Shown one piece after another: positions 42,856 to 50,886 of a DNA stretch of 64,000 bases; position 1 is the first letter of the stretch, and every line of letters starts with the position of its first letter. The stretch is from assembly GCA_026129745.1 (NCBI GenBank), contig JAHCHL010000001.1, positions 186,001 through 250,000 of the forward strand, given 5' to 3'. The translations under genes and the position numbers were made by a program. This DNA is from Fimbriimonadales bacterium (GTDB lineage: Bacteria; Armatimonadota; Fimbriimonadia; Fimbriimonadales; ATM1). Under the pieces are notes generated by a model. It ran no database searches, had not been told where the DNA came from, and was given only the letters and a program-made list of their open reading frames with translations.

Positions 42856-42876
42856 GAATTGTTCGTAAAGTTGACT

Positions 42877-43875
42877 ATGGTTCTCTCCGAAGCGATTCGC
42901 CTCCACGATTCAGGTGAGGCATTCTGCCTTGCGATCGTCGTCGCAAAGAGCGGAAGCGCCCCGCAAGTTCCGGGGGCCAAGGGGCTGTTTCTCAGGGATG
43001 GAAGGATCATAGGAACGATCGGCGGCGGATGCCTCGAAATGGAGTGTCGAAGGCTGGGACTCGAAGCCCTCACCAGCGGCAAGCACGTCCTCAGGGAGTT
43101 CAAACTGGACGACGACTTTGGTTGGGACGACGGCCTAATTTGCGGTGGCAGAGTGCAAGTCCTCTTGCTCCCAGACTCAATCAAGTTTGTCGACGCGTTT
43201 CGCTGTGCCAACGAAGCAAATGCGAACGGTGCACTCGAATACGATCTTTTGTCCGGAACGGCGCGCTTTGTCAATCGAGATGAAGCCCAAACCGAAGCGA
43301 CGCTAACAAGCATTGCGAGACGTCGCGAAGTATTGGATGGTGAATGGTTTGTAGAACCAATCTTGCCGCCCGAAAGGTTGGTCATCTTCGGTGGCGGTCA
43401 CATCGGAGCGCAACTCGCAAAACACGGCGTCCAGCTCGGATTCAATGTAACGGTTGTTGACGATCGACCGGAGTTTGTCAACAGCGAAAGGCTTCCACTC
43501 GTTCACAATCTTGTTTGCGAAAACCCGGAGCGATATGCGAATCAATTGCAAACGGATGTCGACACCTATTTATGTCTGGTTACGAGAGGACATCGGAACG
43601 ACGCGAAAGTACTGAGAGAACTCATACAAAAGAATCGAGCATATCTCGGAATGATCGGCAGCAAGCGCAAGCGTGAAATGGTTAGAAGAACAATGATAGA
43701 AAATGGAATCTGCACCAACGAACAATTTGAGCAAGTGGCATCTCCGATGGGTATCGACATTGGTGCTGAAACGGTCGAAGAAATCGCCGTGAGCATTGCC
43801 GCCGAATGGATCAAGGTAAGGTCCTCGAAACGGGGGCCAATTCTCGCAAGATGCCGCCAAAAGGCTAAAATTTGA
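42877..43875 (+). CDS. xdhC: XdhC-family molybdenum cofactor maturation protein
   Basis: ATG 42877 is preferred over TTG 42859, giving 332 aa. The N-terminal XdhC/CoxI domain shows VVAKSGSAPQVPGAKGLFLR and IGTIGGGCLEMECRRLGLEA. The C-terminal Rossmann domain shows VIFGGGHIGAQLAKHGVQLG and VDDRPEFVNSERLP, ending with the GMIGSKRKREMV segment and MGIDIGAETVEEIAVSIAAE. XdhC binds and sulfurates Moco before insertion into xanthine-oxidase-family enzymes. The likely client is the PaoABC-like enzyme 37 kb away in this window. Confidence 0.9.
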   Translation: MVLSEAIRLHDSGEAFCLAIVVAKSGSAPQVPGAKGLFLRDGRIIGTIGGGCLEMECRRLGLEALTSGKHVLREFKLDDDFGWDDGLICGGRVQVLLLPDSIKFVDAFRCANEANANGALEYDLLSGTARFVNRDEAQTEATLTSIARRREVLDGEWFVEPILPPERLVIFGGGHIGAQLAKHGVQLGFNVTVVDDRPEFVNSERLPLVHNLVCENPERYANQLQTDVDTYLCLVTRGHRNDAKVLRELIQKNRAYLGMIGSKRKREMVRRTMIENGICTNEQFEQVASPMGIDIGAETVEEIAVSIAAEWIKVRSSKRGPILARCRQKAKI

Positions 43876-44387
43876 TGGAAAACTTGAATAAACCCGGCGT
43901 CAGTGGGCGAAAGCTGGTCCTCGGTTGTGCCGCGTTCGTCACGCTGCTTGCATTCGGAGGCGTCTATTGGATGATCACAGAGACAGCAAGGCAGCAGGAG
44001 CGGCGGCAAACGCTCTTCAAACAAACTGGCATCGCGAAACTCGAAGTAGAGTTTTTGCAAGGTGCTTCTCCCATCCGCGTTTCGCCGCCGACACAAGCAG
44101 ACAACCCCATTGCGTATTGGGAAGTCTATTCAATCGATCGGCCGTTTCAGGAAGTTGTCAGTGTTGCGAAAGAAGAACTCGATCGCATTGATCCGTCCAT
44201 TTCAGATTCCGCTGTTACAGATTGGACATGGCAGCATAACGGAAAGAAAGCACAAGTTATCATCGTCAAGGACACAGCCTTTCCTGAATTCAACGGTCAA
44301 GGCAATCGTGAAGTCTTTCCGGACTTGCCGCCACTTGTAAGCAGAATGGGTTCGGTTGTTGTAAGAATCGATTACAAGCGCAATTAG
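43875..44387 (+). CDS. Single-span membrane protein of unknown function
   Basis: The 170-aa protein starts at ATG 43875, sharing one base with the xdhC stop (TGATG), so it is translationally coupled. One membrane helix (about residues 14-34, LVLGCAAFVTLLAFGGVYWM) is followed by an outer domain with no recognised motif (YWEVYSIDRPFQEVVSVAKE, TDWTWQHNGKKAQVIIVKD). The stop shares TTAG with the converging nitroreductase stop. Function unknown. Confidence 0.75.
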   Translation: MENLNKPGVSGRKLVLGCAAFVTLLAFGGVYWMITETARQQERRQTLFKQTGIAKLEVEFLQGASPIRVSPPTQADNPIAYWEVYSIDRPFQEVVSVAKEELDRIDPSISDSAVTDWTWQHNGKKAQVIIVKDTAFPEFNGQGNREVFPDLPPLVSRMGSVVVRIDYKRN

Positions 44388-45190
44388 CGCAAATTGAATC
44401 CTTGGGACTCGAGCCATGTTTTCAACACTTCTCGGCCCGTCAATTGAATCGCTCGTCTACCTGATCGCTGTGCCCACGTGAACTCTGCTTTCATTCCTTC
44501 TGACAAATAGAAATCTCGCATTCGATCGTTATAGCCAGAAACATCGACATCGGTCTCATACGTTTCACGAAACCAGATGGAGTCTTGGGGCAACCGAGGT
44601 TTTATCGTTTCTCGCGGCTCATCGGTGGGCCAACCGAGACACAGACCGAAGACGCCAAATGTCCCTGACGGAAGTTCGAGCAACTTTCGAACGCCTTCGG
44701 GATCATTCCGAAGCGCCCCGATGTAGCAAATCCCGATTCCGAGCGACTCCGCAGCGCATACCATCCTTTCCGCTGCCAAAGCGGCATCGATTACCGCCAT
44801 CGTATAGAACTCAACATAATCTAATCCTGCCGGGTCGATTCCCGCCTGTTCCGAGGCACGCTGTAGCCTGTGGTGGTCCGCCAAGAACGCAAAAAACCAC
44901 GCCGCAGACCGAATTTGGTCTTGATCGGCACAGAGCTTGGCAATCGCTTCCCTTCTCGAAGGCTCCTGGACGCTGACAATCGACCAGAGCTGAAGGTTAC
45001 TGCTGGTTGCGGCCGACTGCGCACAAGCCACCAGCATCGAGATGGTCTCTTCATCAATCGAGCGATCAGAGTATTTCCGAACACTGCGATGCCTTATGAA
45101 ATTGGTAAGGCTTGGCAGTTCAGCTGGCGGATCGATTCCGTACCGTGCCTTCCATGCTTCGACAAACGATTCTGAAAAATATCGACTCAT
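44384..45190 (-). CDS. Nitroreductase-family flavoprotein (NfsA-like)
   Basis: The 268-aa protein shows the FMN-binding start RHRSVRKYSDRSIDEETISM and AATSSNLQLWSIVSVQEPSR, then AERMVCAAESLGIGICYIGA, FGVFGLCLGWPTDE and the final catalytic-loop region. It belongs to the NfsA/FRP group of NADPH-dependent flavin or nitroaromatic reductases. The physiological substrate is unknown. It overlaps the HD-domain gene by 4 bp upstream and the small membrane gene by 4 bp at its end. Confidence 0.88.
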   Translation of the reverse strand: MSRYFSESFVEAWKARYGIDPPAELPSLTNFIRHRSVRKYSDRSIDEETISMLVACAQSAATSSNLQLWSIVSVQEPSRREAIAKLCADQDQIRSAAWFFAFLADHHRLQRASEQAGIDPAGLDYVEFYTMAVIDAALAAERMVCAAESLGIGICYIGALRNDPEGVRKLLELPSGTFGVFGLCLGWPTDEPRETIKPRLPQDSIWFRETYETDVDVSGYNDRMRDFYLSEGMKAEFTWAQRSGRRAIQLTGREVLKTWLESQGFNLR

Positions 45191-45741
45191 AAATCAATTG
45201 GCGTGATCAGAGGTTGCACGGACAAAAATGCCGCGACGACATCAGGGTCGAATTGCGTCGCAGAGTTTCTATTGATGTCAGCGATCGCATCTTCTTCAGA
45301 CTTTGCCAACTTCCAACATTGTTGGTTTCGCATGACATCGAAGGCAACACACAATGCGATGACACGAGCGCCGATGGGTATCTCCTCGCCTTTTTGCTTT
45401 CCAGGAAATCCAAGCCCATCGAACCTTTCATATTGACTTACGATGATTGGTTCGACGGACTCCAAAAAAACTTCCTTGGAGACTTTGGATGCCGATCCAA
45501 CCACCCATGCGCGAATTTCTACGAGCTGATGCGCTTCGAGTTGACCACTATGCTCAAGAATCGTTCGATCGATTCGCGTTTTTCCGTAATCGTGAAGTAC
45601 CGCTGCAATTCGCATTGCAAACAGCTCCTCTTCATTGAAACCGAGCTTGTGCGCAGTCGCAACCGAATACGATGCCACGCGCTCACCGTGACCTTTTCGA
45701 GCAGGGTTGTGCTGCTCCAACTCTAAGAGCATCTGCCGCAT
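45187..45741 (-). CDS. Degenerate HD-GYP-like domain protein
   Basis: I start at ATG 45741 (184 aa); the open frame extends to 45822 inside selA. The HD pair is intact in AAVLHDYGKTRIDR and the first histidine in KGHGERVASYS. The downstream HD-GYP metal motifs are altered: the usual His-His-Glu before the Asp-Gly-x-Gly-Tyr-Pro is Ser-Gln-Tyr-Glu in VSQYERFDGLGFPG. It may be a c-di-GMP-binding or inactive phosphodiesterase-like protein. It lies 20 bp after selA and is coupled to the nitroreductase gene. Confidence 0.75.
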   Translation of the reverse strand: MRQMLLELEQHNPARKGHGERVASYSVATAHKLGFNEEELFAMRIAAVLHDYGKTRIDRTILEHSGQLEAHQLVEIRAWVVGSASKVSKEVFLESVEPIIVSQYERFDGLGFPGKQKGEEIPIGARVIALCVAFDVMRNQQCWKLAKSEEDAIADINRNSATQFDPDVVAAFLSVQPLITPIDL

Positions 45742-45761
45742 CGCAGAGAGGCTCTTGTCCC

Positions 45762-47078
45762 TCAACGCAGAACCTCGGAGGCTTGCCTCGCAATAAGGTC
45801 TATCTCGTCCTCCTCCACGCATCTCATGTCCAACCTGAAGGCCCCACCTTCTACATATCCGATTACGGGAGTCGGCATTGAACGGAACTTAGCCGACAGA
45901 TCGTTGGCATGTCCAGGAATCGTCACGCGCCAAGAAGGCAGTTCGACACCGGGCAAAGAGCCGCCACCTGGCTCGCACTTGCCGCGACTGGATTCTCCAC
46001 CGATCAACTTAGCAAGCCGATCTGCAAGTGCTCGCACTTCATCGATGCTTCTTGAAAGGTAACGAATAGTCGGAATTTCCGATTCCCTTCTTTCTCGATA
46101 CAGCCTAAGCGTCGCTTCCAATGCCGCTGCAGTCACTTTATCGATCCGCAATGCCCGTGCAAGTGGATTCTTTGCAATTCTTGAGATTAGCTTCGCTTTT
46201 CCTAAAATGATTCCAGCTTGAGGGCCACCGAGAAGTTTGTCCCCACTCGCCGTCACAACGTGCGCTCCGGCCTTTAACGAATCTTGAATTGTCGGTTCAT
46301 GCGGTAAACCAAACCTTTCAGTTTCAACCAGGCTTCCGCTTCCGACATCATCGACCAATATCAGCTTAAGTCTCTTTGCACACTCCGCAAGATCCTTCAC
46401 GGTTGGCTCATCGACGAAGCCCGATATTTTAAAATTGCTCGGGTGACAGCGCAACAGCACAGCCGTGTCGGCGTCGTGAGCAGTTTCGTAGTCCGACACC
46501 TTTGTTTTGTTCGTTGTGCCAACGTCGATAAGAGTAGCTCCAGAAGCGCGAATGACGTCCGGCATTCTGAACGCGCCACCGATCTCAACGCTCTGGCCAC
46601 GAGAAAGCAAGACCTTGCGACCAGAAGCGAGACTGCTCAGAACGAGCAGAACGGCACCCGCGTTGTTGTTGACGACGAGTGCAGACTCCGAGCCGGTCAA
46701 TCGAGTAAGCAAGGACCTAAGTCCAAGCTGCCGGTCTCCCCTTCGCCCCGTTGCGAGTTCGATTTCGAGCGTCGAATGGGAGCTCCCCGCTGCTGCCATC
46801 GCCTCGACCGCTGCCCGAGGCAACCGCGCCCGCCCAAGGCCGGTGTTCAGAATTGTCCCGCTGCAGTTGATGGCGGGGCGATAGGCGGGAGTTGAGATTT
46901 GAGCTGCGAGTTCTGCCGCTCGTGCCGGTATCTCCCTCGGATCTAACCCGTTTCGGCGGGCCTCATCGATGGCTTCGCGGGCTGCATCCACCGCGATTGG
47001 ATGGGGAAATTCGGCGAGTTCTGGGGCAGCTGCCAGCTTTGCCACGCTCGGCAATGTCCGAAGGTTCTTGCCTTCCAC
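45762..47078 (-). CDS. selA: L-seryl-tRNA(Sec) selenium transferase
   Basis: The 438-aa PLP enzyme converts seryl-tRNA(Sec) to selenocysteinyl-tRNA(Sec) using selenophosphate. INCSGTILNTGLGRARLPRA is the family N-terminus, LVVNNNAGAVLLVLSSLASG follows, and the PLP lysine is in VVTASGDKLLGGPQAGIILG. DDVGSGSLVETERFGLPHEP is also typical. Full-length selA, together with a selD whose frame holds a TGA codon (52797-53849), shows that the organism should use UGA as selenocysteine. selB and selC are not in this window. Confidence 0.95.
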   Translation of the reverse strand: MEGKNLRTLPSVAKLAAAPELAEFPHPIAVDAAREAIDEARRNGLDPREIPARAAELAAQISTPAYRPAINCSGTILNTGLGRARLPRAAVEAMAAAGSSHSTLEIELATGRRGDRQLGLRSLLTRLTGSESALVVNNNAGAVLLVLSSLASGRKVLLSRGQSVEIGGAFRMPDVIRASGATLIDVGTTNKTKVSDYETAHDADTAVLLRCHPSNFKISGFVDEPTVKDLAECAKRLKLILVDDVGSGSLVETERFGLPHEPTIQDSLKAGAHVVTASGDKLLGGPQAGIILGKAKLISRIAKNPLARALRIDKVTAAALEATLRLYRERRESEIPTIRYLSRSIDEVRALADRLAKLIGGESSRGKCEPGGGSLPGVELPSWRVTIPGHANDLSAKFRSMPTPVIGYVEGGAFRLDMRCVEEDEIDLIARQASEVLR

Positions 47079-47163
47079 GATGGGATTTTAGCCGCGATTT
47101 GTCCAGCCGGCGACCGTCCTGGCTGTAGTTTTTGCCTGAACGGGCGTATAATCAGAAAGGCCG

Positions 47164-47412
47164 ATGTTTTCACAAATCTATAACTCGACACTGGCAATTT
47201 TCGGACTGAGCGGCAACGAGCTGCTGATTATCGGTCTCATTATTCTCGTTCTTTTCGGCGGAGCGAAGATTCCATCCCTCATGAGATCGCTAGGCAGAGG
47301 AATGGGCGAGTTCCAGCGTGGCGCCGAAGAAGGAAAGCGAATCTTCGAAGCCGAGAAGGCAAAGACGCTGACTTCCGCAAGCGCGTCCGAAGGCGAAAGC
47401 GAAAAAGAGTAA
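47164..47412 (+). CDS. tatA: Twin-arginine translocase TatA/TatE
   Basis: The 82-aa protein has one N-terminal helix and the TatA signature GNELLIIGLIILVLFGGAKI, then the amphipathic helix PSLMRSLGRGMGEFQRGAEE and a charged Ser/Glu tail. It forms the Tat protein-conducting pore. A TATAAT box at 47147-47152 lies 11 nt before the ATG. It is followed after 9 bp by the unknown-PqqD-ABC cluster. It would serve the Tat-signal-bearing PaoA-like subunit at 2.7 kb; no tatC is present here. Confidence 0.92.
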   Translation: MFSQIYNSTLAIFGLSGNELLIIGLIILVLFGGAKIPSLMRSLGRGMGEFQRGAEEGKRIFEAEKAKTLTSASASEGESEKE

Positions 47413-47421
47413 AGGCAAACA

Positions 47422-48213
47422 TTGAGCCGGACAGTCCGGTTTGCATGGCAAGGCTTCTCCCTGCCCATCACCGACGATTGGCGTCCGGCGGTTATCAGCG
47501 GAACATTCCGCGAGGGCTATATTCGACTCGAAGGCGACCGCGAGTCCGTTATTCAAGTTAGATGGAAGTCGTCAAAACCAGTCAAGGCGCTGAATAAGCG
47601 TGTTCTTGAGTACTTCTCCCAGCTCGAAAGGACCGCAAAAAGAGCAAAGCAAGCTTTGCACAGCGAACTTGATGTTATTGAAGAAGGCCTCGTCGAGTAT
47701 CACTGGCATGCCGGAGCAAAGGGCTACGGAAGAATGTGGTTCGATCCCGAAGCAAAGCGAGTGCTTTTCATCGAACGATCCGGCCGCGGTGCTGATTCGT
47801 TCAAGCGAGAGGCGCGCGAGCTATTCGATCAGTTCGAATCGCACACCGGCGAACGGCGCCCATGGAGTCTGCTGGGACTATCACTATCATTGCCATCGGG
47901 ATACGCTCTATCTTCATATAAGCTGCTGAGCGGCCGAACGACACTTCACTTCAAAACTCGCGGCGCGAAACTGACCGCCGAACGATGGGCGTTCGCATCA
48001 CAGATCCTCTCAAAGCACCTCCTCGAAGACTGGGCCGTATCTGCGACCGGGATCAAGTCGAAACCCATGCCGGATGAATCAGGGCTGAAGCTATCGCGAG
48101 GTCGAAAGACCGCACTCATCCTGCACGATGACCCGAACAATCAGCTCTTGGTGCTGAACGCAGTACACTCTGCAGCCAACGAGCCGCAATGGGACTACTT
48201 CGCATCAATCTGA
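47422..48213 (+). CDS. Unknown protein with duplicated beta-rich domain, beside a PqqD protein
   Basis: The 263-aa protein starts at TTG 47422, 9 bp after tatA. I do not recognise it. It looks like two related halves: FAWQGFSLPITDDWRPAV, SGTFREGYIRLEG and VIQVRWK at the start, and LGLSLSLPSGYALSSYKLLS, RTTLHFKTRGAKLTAERWA in the second (about residue 145 onward), with an acidic-aromatic linker between. There is no signal peptide. It overlaps the PqqD-like gene by 25 bp and heads a four-gene unit with an ABC permease and ATPase. Confidence 0.75.
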   Translation: MSRTVRFAWQGFSLPITDDWRPAVISGTFREGYIRLEGDRESVIQVRWKSSKPVKALNKRVLEYFSQLERTAKRAKQALHSELDVIEEGLVEYHWHAGAKGYGRMWFDPEAKRVLFIERSGRGADSFKREARELFDQFESHTGERRPWSLLGLSLSLPSGYALSSYKLLSGRTTLHFKTRGAKLTAERWAFASQILSKHLLEDWAVSATGIKSKPMPDESGLKLSRGRKTALILHDDPNNQLLVLNAVHSAANEPQWDYFASI

Positions 48214-48572
48214 AGAGAAAGAATCAGGCGACGCGAAGCGAGATACGCAGGGCGCGCCCAATCCGAAACCCAGCAATCCGCTTCGAGCAAGCTGACGACG
48301 GAAGCGTGATGCTTTTCGTTCCAGTAACGCAGCGCGGATTCTTGGGAAGAACGATTGGAAAGATGGTGCCCGAGGACAAGCAAGTCGAACTTGAGCCGAT
48401 TGGGGCATTCGTTTGGAAGCTTTGTGACGGCAAACGCACGGTGCAGGGAATCACAGAAGCGTTGCAGCGAGAGTTCAAAATCACAAGAGTTGAAGCAGAG
48501 GCGTCGTTGCTCGCGTTCTTGGATACTCTAATGAAGCGAAGGTACGTTGCACTCGAAGTGCCCAAAAAATGA
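48189..48572 (+). CDS. PqqD-family protein (RiPP recognition element fold)
   Basis: The 127-aa protein has a PqqD-like winged-helix core, VELEPIGAFVWKLCDGKRTV, then QGITEALQREFKITRVEAEA and the final helix LLAFLDTLMKRRYVALEVPK. In RiPP pathways this fold binds the leader peptide and presents it to a modifying enzyme. No radical SAM enzyme, precursor peptide or other modifier is visible near it. It is coupled to the next gene, a reduced MacB-like permease, by a 4-bp overlap. The N-terminal 45 residues are basic. Confidence 0.85.
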   Translation: MGLLRINLKRKNQATRSEIRRARPIRNPAIRFEQADDGSVMLFVPVTQRGFLGRTIGKMVPEDKQVELEPIGAFVWKLCDGKRTVQGITEALQREFKITRVEAEASLLAFLDTLMKRRYVALEVPKK

Positions 48573-49147
48573 AGCAGAAAGATCCACCGATCTCGGTAGC
48601 GCTCAAGCAAGCGATGAAAAGCATTCGAATGCGAATGCTGCGGCAGTTTGCGACTGCATTCGGTGTCTTGCTCGGCATCGCGTTCTATGCAAGCGTCAGG
48701 ACAAGCCTTGCTCTCTCAGAAAGCGACCCGGAGGCCGTTGAAGGAGCGGTCAAATTGCGTTGGCTCGTGTTTCTTTCGCTGCTCATGTGCCTGGTCGGAA
48801 TTACGAATGCGATGCTCATGTCCGTTACTGAGCGCTACAAAGAGATTGGGACTTTCAAATGCCTTGGTGCAACCAATTCGTTTATTGTCAAAGTATTCTT
48901 TTTAGAAGCGCTCCTCATCGGTGTCCTTTCCTCCACGGCAGGCGCGTTCTTGGGGTTCGGCATTATGGTGGCCGTAAGAGTCTTCACGGATGGAGCGTCG
49001 TCATTGTCGGCGCTTGGCTCTGGTTCGCTGCCCATTCTATTGTCTGCAATTGGAATCGGAACGCTGATAACAATTCTTGCTGCGATACTTCCTGCGATTC
49101 AGGCCGCACGGATGCCAGCTGCCGCAGCTCTGCGCGTTGAGGTGTAA
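48569..49147 (+). CDS. Reduced FtsX/MacB-type ABC permease
   Basis: The 192-aa protein has the four-helix FtsX topology, with one N-terminal span (about residues 25-48) and three in the C-terminal part. LSLLMCLVGITNAMLMSVTE and ERYKEIGTFKCLGATNSFIV are the classical MacB/LolC coupling region. The large periplasmic domain normally between the first and second spans is missing, leaving about 20 residues. With the ATPase it should form a small exporter or mechanotransmission complex. It overlaps the PqqD-like gene by 4 bp. Confidence 0.88.
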   Translation: MKQKDPPISVALKQAMKSIRMRMLRQFATAFGVLLGIAFYASVRTSLALSESDPEAVEGAVKLRWLVFLSLLMCLVGITNAMLMSVTERYKEIGTFKCLGATNSFIVKVFFLEALLIGVLSSTAGAFLGFGIMVAVRVFTDGASSLSALGSGSLPILLSAIGIGTLITILAAILPAIQAARMPAAAALRVEV

Positions 49148-49156
49148 TGCAAACAA

Positions 49157-49921
49157 ATGGAAGCCAGTCGCGCCCTTGAGTCCGAACTGATCGTTAGAAC
49201 GCGCGGCGTTAAAAAGACTTACCACCTCGGTGACGAAGTCGTCCATGCGTTGAGGGGCGTTTCGCTCGATGTGCAACGCGGAGAGTACGTCAGCATCATG
49301 GGACCGAGCGGAAGCGGCAAAAGTACGCTCTTCAACATGGTAGGAGGGCTCGACAAACCGACCGAAGGCAGCGTTTACATCAATGAAGTCGATATCGCCC
49401 AGCTCTCTCCGCCCGAACTTGCTTATTTGCGAAACCGCACCATTGGCTACATTTTTCAAACGTTCAACCTCATCCAAGTGAGAACCGCGCTCGAGAACGT
49501 AACTTTGCCAATGCTGTTCGCAGGCCTTAGCGCAGACGAAGCGGACGAGAAGGGATTCCTACTTCTCGAATCGGTCGGCTTAGGTGAACGATTGCATCAT
49601 CGCCCGACTGAACTGTCAGGTGGGCAGCAGCAGCGCGTAGCGATTGCGCGTGCGCTCGCGAACGATCCTGCGATCATTCTCGCAGACGAACCAACGGGAA
49701 ACCTCGACCTTAAGACCGGCAAGGAAATCATCGATTTATTGCGAAAGCTCAACGAAGAAATGGGCGTGACAATCATTTCCGCAACGCATGACCTCAAAAT
49801 GCTCGACGTTTCGGACCGAATCGTTTACGTGCGGGATGGTGAGATAGCAAAGATCGAAACGCGCGCAGAACTCGATTTGCAAATCGGCGAAGTCGAAGGG
49901 ATCGGGGAAGAAAAATGGTAG
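49157..49921 (+). CDS. MacB/LolD-type ABC ATP-binding protein
   Basis: The 254-aa protein shows Walker A in IMGPSGSGKSTLFNMVGGLD and the LolD/MacB-specific LRNRTIGYIFQTFNLI. The signature LSGGQQQRVAIARALANDPA, Walker B IILADEPTGNLDLKTG and the H-loop in TIISATHDLKML are also complete. It pairs with the reduced permease just upstream (9-bp gap). The cluster unknown-PqqD-permease-ATPase runs from 47.4 to 49.9 kb and ends at the converging queG stop. Confidence 0.93.
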   Translation: MEASRALESELIVRTRGVKKTYHLGDEVVHALRGVSLDVQRGEYVSIMGPSGSGKSTLFNMVGGLDKPTEGSVYINEVDIAQLSPPELAYLRNRTIGYIFQTFNLIQVRTALENVTLPMLFAGLSADEADEKGFLLLESVGLGERLHHRPTELSGGQQQRVAIARALANDPAIILADEPTGNLDLKTGKEIIDLLRKLNEEMGVTIISATHDLKMLDVSDRIVYVRDGEIAKIETRAELDLQIGEVEGIGEEKW

Positions 49922-50866
49922 CTACAGGCCCAGGTTTCTCTTCATGCGATTCAAACCTGCACGCATTAGAGCCGAACCTCCGTAAGTCGCAATAAACGAT
50001 TCCTTTGTCGCAGAATCGAGAAAGGATGGATCGGGACTAACGTTCTGCGGTCTCAAAGCAAAGTCCGGCTCTTTTGTCGGCGCACCTCGAAGTGGCTGAT
50101 GGGGCCTTGGCTTGTTGAATGGACAAACGTCCTGGCAGACATCGCAACCGAACGCCCAACCATTCAGCATCGCGAACTGCTCTTCCGAAAAGTCGCCTCT
50201 ATGCTCGATGGTCAAGTAGCTAATGCAACGATTCGAGTCTACGAACGCAACGGGAGATCCTTCGCGCAAGACAAGCGCTCCTGTGGGACATGCTTCGATG
50301 CACGCGCTGCAAATTCCGCATCCGCCGACTGCGGGCAAATCCTGTTCGAATTCAGCATCGAGCAGCAAGAGTCCAATGAAGAACCAACTACCACGCTGAG
50401 TGTTGATCAAGCAGCTGTTTTTTCCATACCAACCGATCCCTGCCAGCCACGCATAGTCACGTTCGAGTATTGGTGCTGAGTCAACGCAAGCTCGACAACC
50501 AACTCCAGGATGCGTTCTTTCGAGCCAACGAGCAACGTGTCTCAGCTTCTTTCGAACCACTTTGTGATAGTCACGACCCCATGCGTACTTTGCGACTTTT
50601 GGAGCACCATCAACTCTTTCAGTCTCGAGTGACTGCGCGTAGTTCAGACCGACAGCCAATACTGATTTGCATCCTGGGAGCAAGTTGCGAACTGTACGCC
50701 TCGCTTCTTGCGATCGCGCCATCCAGTCCATCCCCGCGTGGATGCCCTGCGATACCCACTCAAGATAGGCCTCGAAGTGTGGTGGATCGATTGCAGGACA
50801 GACCCCCGCAAGATCGAAGCCCGCGTCCAGTGCGGCCTTTTTGAGATCGCTCGAAGCTAATGCCAC
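49922..50866 (-). CDS. queG: Epoxyqueuosine reductase
   Basis: The 314-aa enzyme reduces epoxyqueuosine to queuosine in tRNA. It shows the N-terminal WVSQGIHAGMDWMARSQEAR and LAVGLNYAQSLET segments. Two 4Fe-4S motifs follow (CGICSACIEACPTGALVL and CDVCQDVCPFNKPRPHQPL), and the B12-binding face lies in between (YAWGRDYHKVVRKKLRHVA). It starts GTG 50866 and is divergent from the ROK kinase gene, with starts about 20 bp apart. Confidence 0.94.
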   Translation of the reverse strand: MALASSDLKKAALDAGFDLAGVCPAIDPPHFEAYLEWVSQGIHAGMDWMARSQEARRTVRNLLPGCKSVLAVGLNYAQSLETERVDGAPKVAKYAWGRDYHKVVRKKLRHVARWLERTHPGVGCRACVDSAPILERDYAWLAGIGWYGKNSCLINTQRGSWFFIGLLLLDAEFEQDLPAVGGCGICSACIEACPTGALVLREGSPVAFVDSNRCISYLTIEHRGDFSEEQFAMLNGWAFGCDVCQDVCPFNKPRPHQPLRGAPTKEPDFALRPQNVSPDPSFLDSATKESFIATYGGSALMRAGLNRMKRNLGL

Positions 50867-50886
50867 GCCCCATTGTTTCCGATAAA

